Source: an uncultured Acidobacteriia bacterium (GTDB lineage: Bacteria > Acidobacteriota > Terriglobia > Bryobacterales > Bryobacteraceae). Taken from it: 64,000 nt of DNA. The position numbers and the translations under genes are program-made. The notes beneath the pieces are model-generated. The model saw only the letters and a list, made by a program, of their open reading frames with translations. It was not told where the DNA came from and made no database searches. Every line of letters begins with the position of its first letter. The first letter of the stretch is position 1. This document shows positions 25,293 to 31,729 of this stretch, piece after piece. The stretch covers positions 1 to 64,000 of the forward strand of contig CAIYVZ010000033.1 of NCBI GenBank assembly GCA_903929755.1, read 5' to 3'.

Positions 25293-26623
25293 GAGACTGT
25301 GGAGGCGCGGTTGGCGGCCACGATGCGGGTTACTTCATCCCTGAGGAGGGGATGAATGTCGTACCATTCCTCGCCATTTCGGAGAAATAAGACCACGTGG
25401 GAATCGAGGAATTTCGTGAGGCGGTTGACCTCAGAGGCGCTGTCGCTGGTGAGGGGGCTGGCTCGTTCGAGAGCGATCCGGTCCAACCAGACAGCATCTT
25501 CCACCGCGATGGGGAGAAAACTGGAGCGGACGTCGAGGATGGCGCGATCGAGTGTTCTCTCGTCGGCAGGCAGAGTTTGCGTCTTTTCGATGACACTGCG
25601 AATGAGGCGCAGGAGGTCACGAAAATGGCCGCCGCTCAGCATGATGAGGTCCTCGAGTTTCTGCTGGTAGTCGGGACCAAGTAGCCGCACTGCGCCGCCG
25701 GGCTCCAGGCGCTTGTGAACGAACTCGCGAAGCACCCGGATGCCATCGTCGCATTTATCGCGCTTACCGTCGTTCTTCCAGGTACGAATGCAGGGAATAA
25801 CGGTCATATTGACGCCCTTGAGGACGAACTTCAACCAGGGCGGTACCGTGTAAACCATGTGGAGCCAGGGGATGGAGAGCATGCGGACGTGGTTGGAGAA
25901 CAAGGACTCGACGCTCTGGATGACGGCTTGTTCGGCGGACAGGGAGGCCCGAATCTGTTCGAGGGAATCGAAGATGAAGACAACCTCTTTGCCGTCATGA
26001 TCCCGCTGGATTGCTTTGTAGCCATCCTCAAAGAAGGCCAGCACGTCGTCCTGCAGGGAGCCGACACGGTCGGCGAGAGCTGTGGCCAGGCGCTGACGAA
26101 AGGAGGGGGTGCTGCGAAGTTCGAGCTTAAGCCCCAGGCCAGCGCTTATGGGATCGATAGCGGATTTTACGGATATTTCGTTCAGTTCTACGTTGGTATT
26201 TTTCAGGTAGTTGTAGAGGCGGGTCCAGTAGGATTCACTGCCGATGTTGATGCCCTGCTCCTCGAGGGCTTCACTGAAAGCGCCGGCGAGAACGATGAGG
26301 AGATCAGAGATCTGGATGGGCAGCGCGGGATTGATGTAGTCGAGAGCATCGGCATAAAGGACGAAGTAGCCTTCATCCAGGAGACGCTTGCGGAGGCGGC
26401 GAAGCTCTGTGGTTTTTCCCGAACCACTGAAGCCGGAAAAGAACAGGGTACTTTCCCTATCGGAGAGCTGGATCTTGCTGAAGATCTCGCTGGTGGGGTC
26501 GTCGCAGCCGGGCCGGTCGTAGACGCTCTCATAGCGAGGATCGCCTGGGTCGAGAGGCTCTTCGGGCTTCAGCCGATTGTAGATCAGCTTCAGGAAGCTC
26601 TTGTCGTCGCTCGTGAGGGCCAT
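25289..26623 (-). CDS. P-loop (STAND/AAA-like) ATPase paired with the TPR protein
   Basis: The 444-residue protein begins with a short helical region, then Walker A 'GFSGSGKTT' (64-72) and Walker B 'VVFIFDSLEQI' (about 214-224). A region with 'LIMLSGGHFRDLLRLIRSV' resembles the sensor/lid of AAA+ or STAND ATPases, and the end ('LRNGEEWYDIHPLLRDEV') looks like a winged helix. No effector domain (nuclease, TIR, membrane) is fused, so output would come from the partner TPR protein, whose start overlaps this stop by four bases. Neighbouring genes (helicase, vapBC) make an accessory island plausible. Function is not known to me. Confidence 0.78.
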   Translation of the reverse strand: MALTSDDKSFLKLIYNRLKPEEPLDPGDPRYESVYDRPGCDDPTSEIFSKIQLSDRESTLFFSGFSGSGKTTELRRLRKRLLDEGYFVLYADALDYINPALPIQISDLLIVLAGAFSEALEEQGINIGSESYWTRLYNYLKNTNVELNEISVKSAIDPISAGLGLKLELRSTPSFRQRLATALADRVGSLQDDVLAFFEDGYKAIQRDHDGKEVVFIFDSLEQIRASLSAEQAVIQSVESLFSNHVRMLSIPWLHMVYTVPPWLKFVLKGVNMTVIPCIRTWKNDGKRDKCDDGIRVLREFVHKRLEPGGAVRLLGPDYQQKLEDLIMLSGGHFRDLLRLIRSVIEKTQTLPADERTLDRAILDVRSSFLPIAVEDAVWLDRIALERASPLTSDSASEVNRLTKFLDSHVVLFLRNGEEWYDIHPLLRDEVTRIVAANRASTVS

Positions 26624-26647
26624 GGCGAATACAAGTATAACGGCAGA

Positions 26648-27097
26648 CTATTTGGCGGGATAGTGGTGGAAGACGGTGGACTTGCCGGCGGCGTCGAAGA
26701 GGAGGACGTCCCAGGCGTCGGAGTGTTCCATGTCCATGCCGGGGGAGCTGGCGGGCATGCCGGGGGCGGCGAGGCCTTTGGCTTTGGGCTTTTCCTTTAA
26801 GAGTCGCTGGATGTCGGCGGAGGGGACGTGACCTTCGATTGCATAACCTTCCACCATGGCGGTGTGGCAGGACTGGAGGGCGTCGGGGACGCCGTACTTT
26901 TTGCGAACCGGGGTGGTATCGGGGACGTCGTTCACCGTGACCTGGAAGCCGTTGGCCTTGAGGTGCTTGACCCAACCGCCGCAGCAACCGCAGGAGGGGG
27001 TCTTAAAGACCTGAATGGCGGGGCCTGCGGCGCTCAGACGCAGAGCGGCGGCGAAGGGAGCAAGGGCGACGGACTTGAGGAAGAGCTTCCGGTTCAT
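26648..27097 (-). CDS. DUF411 metal-binding secreted protein
   Basis: The 149-residue protein has a signal peptide (1-24) and the DUF411 domain: a thioredoxin-like start 'QVFKTPSCGCCGGWV' with three cysteines, then 'CHTAMVEGYAIEGHVP', the conserved Cys-His pair, and a Met/His-rich segment 'MPASSPGMDMEH' that fits copper binding. Family members are often near copper-resistance genes; here none is adjacent. It probably binds copper or another soft metal in the periplasm. It follows the ATPase gene by reverse order on the same strand (25 bases), which may or may not be one operon. Confidence 0.85.
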   Translation of the reverse strand: MNRKLFLKSVALAPFAAALRLSAAGPAIQVFKTPSCGCCGGWVKHLKANGFQVTVNDVPDTTPVRKKYGVPDALQSCHTAMVEGYAIEGHVPSADIQRLLKEKPKAKGLAAPGMPASSPGMDMEHSDAWDVLLFDAAGKSTVFHHYPAK

Positions 27098-27144
27098 TGC
27101 TTCATTCTGGCATGACAGGCAGATTTTTGCCTGGATTGATGAGG

Positions 27145-28341
27145 TCAGAACCGGAGGACGGCCATGGCCCCGTCGGTCTTGAGAGTGTCGCCTGTGGCGT
27201 TTTGGACGGAGGTGGGGACTTCGGGGCGGTTGACGATGGCTACGGATTTCACGAAGCCGGTGAAGACGAGGTCGGTGACGACTTTGGCTCGTTCTTTGTC
27301 GATTTCGGAGTCGACTTTGTGGATGAAGGTACGGTCTTTTTCGGAGAATTCGATGCCGGTGTCGTGGGTGGAGGAGCAGACCCAGACGGGTTGGCCCTGG
27401 AAGGTATCCGGACGCCTGAAGATCCTTAAATGATGGCGGGAGGCGAAGGTGTTGTTGCCCTTTTGCCAGGCCATGGCGGGGGCCTGATTTTCGAGGAGCA
27501 GGATGGACATGGGGCCTTCTTTATAGCCACGGTCCTCGATCATGGCGCGGGCGGTTTCGAGCTTGGATTTCGCGCTCAGGGCGGCGGGTTCGGTCCAGCC
27601 GGCTTTGGTAAAAGCGGCGCGGATCTGGTCTTCGGCACCGATGAACATGAGGTTAGTCATGTCGCTGGGCTTCGGCGGTTTGGCGGCGACGGTTCGAAAG
27701 GGCTGGGAGGTGACGAGCGCGGCGAGAGAGGCGTCGTTGGGGAATTGGGTGAGGGCGGCTTCCACGCCTTTGGTGACGCCGGTCCAGTTGAGGGGCTGGG
27801 TGAGTTTCAGGGTAAACTCGACGCCTGGTTCGTAGTCGATATTGGCGTTGACGTCCTGAATTTTGAGGGCTTGTTTAGCCTGCTGGAGGATACCGGCGAA
27901 ACCGGCGAACTTCTCGTTGGCTCCGAGTTTGGCGAGGCCTTCGTTGAGGCGGCCACCGTAGGACTGGGCAGAGTCGATACCGATGATGACGGCTTTATCG
28001 TCGAGAGTCTCGCGGGCGTTTTCGAGGGCGGCGAGAGTGGCCTGGAGGGGAATGGTGACCTTGCCGTCAGAAAGGGTGGTGAAGCTGAGTTCGAGGAGCG
28101 CTTTGGCGTTGGCATCGGCGGCGCGGGCCTGTTTGACGGTTCCGTTGACGATGAGGCCGGTGGGCAGGGCGACGGTTCCATTCAGGATTACGGGGGCGAC
28201 GAGGGTGGCTTTGAAGGTCTGGGGTGTGGCGACTTCGCTGGCCACTTTGTCGTTGAGACGGAGGGTTAGTTCGGTACCGGCAGGGATTTGGGCGGCGAAG
28301 AGGGGGGCGGCCCAGATGGCGATGAGGGCGGCGACTTTCAT
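27145..28341 (-). CDS. Secreted protein with LssY C-terminal domain
   Basis: The 398-residue protein has a signal peptide (1-16) and an N-terminal domain of about 180 residues rich in beta strands ('AGTELTLRLNDKV', 'LPTGLIVNGTVKQA'), as in envelope proteins that resist extraction. The C-terminal half matches the LssY_C family: 'FIGAEDQIRAAFTKAGW', 'QKGNNTFASRHHLRIF', 'VWVCSSTHDTGIEFSEKD' and 'HKVDSEIDKER'. LssY_C is found in type I secretion-linked and PAP2-like proteins and its role is unresolved. The start overlaps the stop of the upstream small membrane protein by four bases, so they are co-translated. Confidence 0.75.
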   Translation of the reverse strand: MKVAALIAIWAAPLFAAQIPAGTELTLRLNDKVASEVATPQTFKATLVAPVILNGTVALPTGLIVNGTVKQARAADANAKALLELSFTTLSDGKVTIPLQATLAALENARETLDDKAVIIGIDSAQSYGGRLNEGLAKLGANEKFAGFAGILQQAKQALKIQDVNANIDYEPGVEFTLKLTQPLNWTGVTKGVEAALTQFPNDASLAALVTSQPFRTVAAKPPKPSDMTNLMFIGAEDQIRAAFTKAGWTEPAALSAKSKLETARAMIEDRGYKEGPMSILLLENQAPAMAWQKGNNTFASRHHLRIFRRPDTFQGQPVWVCSSTHDTGIEFSEKDRTFIHKVDSEIDKERAKVVTDLVFTGFVKSVAIVNRPEVPTSVQNATGDTLKTDGAMAVLRF

Positions 28342-28823
28342 TTCCTTAATTCGATGACGGGGCCGGTTCTGTCTTCTATACGAAGGGAAATGCCGCGGCG
28401 TTTCGTCCAGGCGTCTTCGGAAACGTCGAAGCGGATGCCAACCATACGGTCGGTGGCCTTGTGGCCGGCGAGCGTGTCGCGGGCTTTGAGGGGCGGGTTG
28501 AATTTCTCGCCGATGTTGGGGTAGTTGCGGAAGAAGTTGTCGAGGTCGGCGACTGCGATGACGGAACCGGCGAGGGTGGAGCCGTCGGAAGCGGTCATGT
28601 CGGCTTCAACGCCGCGGACGACCATTTCGACGTCGGCATCGTTTTGGAGGCTGAAGTCGATGACGGCGATCATCTCGTTGTCATCGACCTTTTCGGCGCG
28701 GATCTTGCCGATTTTTCCGGTGGGTTCGAGGTGGTTGCCTTTGGTTTCGACGAAGCCACGCCAGACGACGAAGACGATGATGAGGGCGGCGAGGGCGAAG
28801 CCGATTTTGAAGGGATTCGACAT
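28338..28823 (-). CDS. Membrane-anchored protein of unknown function
   Basis: The 161-residue protein has one N-terminal membrane helix ('FALAALIIVFVVWRGF') and an extracytoplasmic domain with alternating strands ('IAVIDFSLQNDADVEMVVRG', 'IRFDVSEDAW'), similar in pattern to immunoglobulin-like periplasmic domains such as LEA/WHy-type. No catalytic motif is visible. Its ATG directly follows the stop of the TIM-barrel gene (TAAATG) and its stop overlaps the LssY_C gene, so the three genes form a tight unit. Confidence 0.65.
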   Translation of the reverse strand: MSNPFKIGFALAALIIVFVVWRGFVETKGNHLEPTGKIGKIRAEKVDDNEMIAVIDFSLQNDADVEMVVRGVEADMTASDGSTLAGSVIAVADLDNFFRNYPNIGEKFNPPLKARDTLAGHKATDRMVGIRFDVSEDAWTKRRGISLRIEDRTGPVIELRK

Positions 28824-29780
28824 TTAGAGCTGGCCGACGAGGTGCATGATGGTCTTCATGGCGGTGTGGGCGTTCTCAATAAGATTGGGGCCGCCGGTGT
28901 GGGTTTCGAGGCCGATTTGGCCGGAGTAGCCGTCTTTTTGCATGGCTTTGAGGATGGACAGCCAGTCGATGTGTTCTTCGCCTTCCATTAGATTTTTGGC
29001 TTTGAACTGGGCGTTGAGGAGACGGTTTTTGGGGAGGACTTTGTAGCCGTCGGGCCAGGAGACTTCGTTGAGGTATTTGGCGTTGCCGGGGTCCCAGTTG
29101 AAGCCGACGGTTTTGGAGGGGATGAGGTCCATGATGGCCCGGGTTTCGGCGGAGGTGCCGATGTTCTGGGAGTATTCATTCTCGATGAGGAGGTGGACTT
29201 TGCCCTTTTCGGCGATGGGGATCAGCTCTTCCATGGTTTGGCGGATGAGTTGGAAGGTGGTCTCGGGCTGGGCGACGCGTTCCCCGGTGAAGATACGGAT
29301 TTTGTTGGTACCGAGGATGTTGGCGGCTCGGACGGCGGTTTCGACATCGGCTTTGCGATTGTCCCAACGCTTCATTTCGGCGGCGGCGCGGGCGGCGGTT
29401 TGTTCAGGTGTTTCTTTGAGGGCTGCGGGGCGGGGTTTGGCGGGGATGGTGCCGGGCCAGGTGAACTTCAGGAGGCTGGTATTGAGGAACGATACTTTGA
29501 GCTTATTGGAGGCCAGTTCGGCGGCGAGGGCTTTGATTTCAGGTTCCGGGAGGAAGGTGATTTCTTTTTTGGTTTCAGGGACGTTGCGCAGTTCGACCCA
29601 CTGGAGGCCATATTCGTGGGCGAAGGCGATGGCGTCGGCCTGGGTGCGGCCGATCTCGTCGGTGATGGCGGAAACATTGGCCTTGGTTAAGCCACGGAAG
29701 GCACTCAACGGCCCTGCGGCTAACGCGGCGGCCGAAGCGGCGAGCAGATCACGACGAGAGAGTGAGAAGTTGGAAGCCAT
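28824..29780 (-). CDS. Tat-exported sugar phosphate isomerase/epimerase-like TIM-barrel protein
   Basis: The 318-residue protein has a twin-arginine signal ('SLSRRDLLAASAAALAAG') and an AP endonuclease 2/xylose isomerase-like barrel ('AIAFAHEYGLQWVELRNV', 'KVHLLIENEYSQN', 'GFNWDPGNAKYL', 'YSGQIGLETHTGGP'). The glutamates and the Asp-Pro-Gly-Asn motif are the usual metal/substrate residues of this fold. It probably acts on a sugar or polyol outside the cytoplasm. Such Tat-targeted isomerases are common in planctomycetes and acidobacteria; substrate is unknown. It is the first gene of the set with the membrane-anchored and LssY_C proteins. Confidence 0.82.
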   Translation of the reverse strand: MASNFSLSRRDLLAASAAALAAGPLSAFRGLTKANVSAITDEIGRTQADAIAFAHEYGLQWVELRNVPETKKEITFLPEPEIKALAAELASNKLKVSFLNTSLLKFTWPGTIPAKPRPAALKETPEQTAARAAAEMKRWDNRKADVETAVRAANILGTNKIRIFTGERVAQPETTFQLIRQTMEELIPIAEKGKVHLLIENEYSQNIGTSAETRAIMDLIPSKTVGFNWDPGNAKYLNEVSWPDGYKVLPKNRLLNAQFKAKNLMEGEEHIDWLSILKAMQKDGYSGQIGLETHTGGPNLIENAHTAMKTIMHLVGQL

Positions 29781-29976
29781 TATTGCGATGATAGCCGACC
29801 TTGGGGAGGAGCCGGAGACCTCGCCCTATTTGGCCGCATCCGGCTCCAATTGGAGGGTACAGACTTGCCCCCTGGGCGGGCCCCTTGCGGGTTCATCGAA
29901 GCCTCGCGGGAATGCCCTGCGCCGCGTACGGCGCAACCGGGGTTGGAGCGACGCAGCGCAGGGACCCGACGAAAAT

Positions 29977-30501
29977 CTAAGCGAGCAACCGCTCAGCGTC
30001 CAAAACGGCAGCCGAGCCGTGAATGACCGAAGCAATCCGAATGGCCGCCAGAATGGTCTCTTCTGTGACACCCTTCTGCCGCAAAACACCTTCATGCGAG
30101 GCCACGCAAGCGCCACAGCCATTAATGGCCGAGACCGCGGTGCACCACAACTCGAAGTCCACCGGATCCGACCCGTGCGAGCGAATGACCTGCATCCGCA
30201 GCCGCGCCGGAATCTGACTGTACTTCTCATTGCCGCTCAAATGCTGAAAGCGGTAATAGATGTTATTCATGCCCATTACGGCAGCAGCGCCCTTGGCGGC
30301 ATGCATGGCTTCGGGACTCAGGTGCAGCGCCGCTTCGGCCAGAATCGCCTTGAGTAAACGAGGTTCGCGGGTGGCGATGGCCGAAGCCACCGCCGTTCCC
30401 CACGTCTGCTGGGCTGTGAGTTCGGCCTGTTTCAGGACGTTCTGCAGATTCAGCTTCAGATCGCGTGCGTAATCAGGAAAGAGAGGGTAAAGGTCTTCCA
30501 T
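29977..30501 (-). CDS. ahpD: Alkyl hydroperoxidase AhpD
   Basis: About 174 residues from ATG 30501 ('MEDLYPLFPDYARDLKLNL', the usual AhpD start; a GGGAAAG site lies upstream). AhpD relays electrons to AhpC and has weak peroxidase activity of its own. The redox site 'NGCGACVASHE' has the two cysteines and the distal histidine; the catalytic glutamate is in 'DFELW'. The histidine between the cysteines of the mycobacterial enzyme (Cys-Ser-His-Cys) is alanine here. The frame runs on to 30561 but that would overlap ahpC. It follows the ahpC fusion by 14 bases, matching the ahpC-ahpD operon of mycobacteria. Confidence 0.92.
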   Translation of the reverse strand: MEDLYPLFPDYARDLKLNLQNVLKQAELTAQQTWGTAVASAIATREPRLLKAILAEAALHLSPEAMHAAKGAAAVMGMNNIYYRFQHLSGNEKYSQIPARLRMQVIRSHGSDPVDFELWCTAVSAINGCGACVASHEGVLRQKGVTEETILAAIRIASVIHGSAAVLDAERLLA

Positions 30502-30515
30502 CAGACTTTCCCGCC

Positions 30516-31292
30516 TCAGACTTTCAGAACGTCGTCGCCCTTGTTCCAGTTGCAGGGGCAAAGTTCATCGGTCTGCAGAGCGTCCAGAACGCGCAGAACT
30601 TCCTGCGGATTGCGGCCGACGGAGAGATCATTGACGGACACGAAGCGGATCACGCCTTCGGTGTCCACCACGAACGTGGCGCGCTGCGCCACACCGGCGT
30701 TGGGGTCGAGAATACCGAGCGCCTTGCAGAGTTCCTGCTTCACATCGGCCAGCATGGGGAACGGCAGATCGTGCAGGTCGGCGTGATGGGTGCGCCAGGC
30801 GTGGTGAACGAATTCGGAATCCGTGCTGCCGCCCAGAAGCTGCGCGTCACGATCGGCGAATTCGCCATTTAGCTTGCCGAAAGCGGCAATTTCCGTGGGG
30901 CAAACGAAGGTAAAATCCTTCGGCCAGAAGAAGTAGACCTTCCACTTACCAGCGAAGCTCTGGTTGGTGATCTGCGTAAAGGCGTTCTTCATGTCCAGCG
31001 ACACGGTCGCGGTCACGTTAAAATCGGGGAATTTCTGTCCTACTCCAAGCATCTGTTTGGTCTCCTGTGTTTGTTTATAAAGCACGTCAATGGCGGCCAT
31101 CAGGACAGTGTCCTTTTCGGTTAAACCATTTACGGAATGCGTGTAACTTGTAACTTCAACCCGGCCCCACTGCAGCACGAGGTCGGGATGATGCGCCTGA
31201 CTTTCGGCCACTGCCGCAATGCGGTTGACAAAGTCCAGGCCACTTAAGAAATCGGGAAAGAGATACGTCTTTTTTAAGCTGTCTACTGACAT
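30516..31292 (-). CDS. ahpC: Pterin-4a-carbinolamine dehydratase-like domain fused to AhpC peroxiredoxin
   Basis: The 258-residue frame joins two domains. Residues 1-77 match carbinolamine dehydratases (DCoH/PhhB): 'FPDFLSGLDFVNRIAAVAE', the active-site 'HHP' (34-36) and 'YTHSVNGLTEKD' are kept, although the usual first ~20 residues are missing. Residues 81-258 are an AhpC of mycobacterial type: peroxidatic Cys131 in 'FTFVCPTE', resolving cysteines in 'ELCPCNWNKGD'. An internal ATG at 31052 (Met81) has AGGAGA nine bases upstream, so free AhpC may also be made. ATG 31292 overlaps the PerR-like gene end by 10 bases. It removes peroxides with AhpD; the dehydratase role is unclear. Confidence 0.85.
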   Translation of the reverse strand: MSVDSLKKTYLFPDFLSGLDFVNRIAAVAESQAHHPDLVLQWGRVEVTSYTHSVNGLTEKDTVLMAAIDVLYKQTQETKQMLGVGQKFPDFNVTATVSLDMKNAFTQITNQSFAGKWKVYFFWPKDFTFVCPTEIAAFGKLNGEFADRDAQLLGGSTDSEFVHHAWRTHHADLHDLPFPMLADVKQELCKALGILDPNAGVAQRATFVVDTEGVIRFVSVNDLSVGRNPQEVLRVLDALQTDELCPCNWNKGDDVLKV

Positions 31293-31690
31293 ATGATGCA
31301 CTTCCCTCTCAGAATCGCTTCGAACGCGCGGAAGTTTTTTTTCTTCATTTCCGGCGGCAGATCGAACCACTCCACGTCTTCCACTGACCCGCAAAGGTCG
31401 CAGATGAAATGGTGGTGTTTCTCGAGATTGGCGTCGTACCTGGCCGCTTTTCCGTCCAGCATCATCTCGATCACCAGCCCGGCTTCCACGAGGGCGTGGA
31501 GGGTGTTGTAAACCGTCGCGCGCGAGGTCATGGCATTGTCTTTGTTGACCGCCGCGCAGAGTTCTTCCACCGTGGCATGGTCGCGCCGCAACAGCAGATG
31601 CTCCAGCACAAAAAAACGCTGGGGAGTCCGCCGGACACCGGTCCGCCGGAAGGCCTCTTCGATCATCTGCGCCGCTTCCAGTGTCGTCAT
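31283..31690 (-). CDS. perR: Fur-family regulator, PerR-like
   Basis: About 135 residues from ATG 31690: winged helix ('RRTPQRFFVLEHLLLR', 'SRATVYNTLHALVEAGLV') and dimer domain with 'KHHHFICDLCG' and a final 'GKCIICQ', i.e. the two Cys-X2-Cys pairs of a structural zinc site. His and Asp residues for the regulatory metal are present. Placement before ahpC and ahpD and the operator at 31714-31729 suggest a peroxide sensor rather than an iron regulator; this is inference. The frame opens from a TTG at 31711, inside the gap next to the operator, which is less likely. It is the first gene of the perR-ahpC-ahpD operon. Confidence 0.86.
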   Translation of the reverse strand: MTTLEAAQMIEEAFRRTGVRRTPQRFFVLEHLLLRRDHATVEELCAAVNKDNAMTSRATVYNTLHALVEAGLVIEMMLDGKAARYDANLEKHHHFICDLCGSVEDVEWFDLPPEMKKKNFRAFEAILRGKCIICQ

Positions 31691-31713
31691 GAATATTGGA
31701 TTACTATCCAAGC

Positions 31714-31729
31714 TTAGAACTGATTCTAA
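31714..31729. promoter_or_regulatory. PerR/Fur-type operator
   Basis: A perfect inverted repeat, TTAGAA-N4-TTCTAA, lies 24 bases before the perR start and contains the stop codon of the upstream glycosyltransferase gene. On the minus strand a TATATT that could be a -10 overlaps its left edge, so a bound regulator would block its own operon. Confidence 0.6.

Noticed and set aside
29781-29976. Possible gene or RNA in the 196-bp gap after ahpD
   Set aside because: Only short palindromes (CTCCAATTGGAG and a CGCCG...CGGCG pair) were seen; no frame or RNA structure is convincing.
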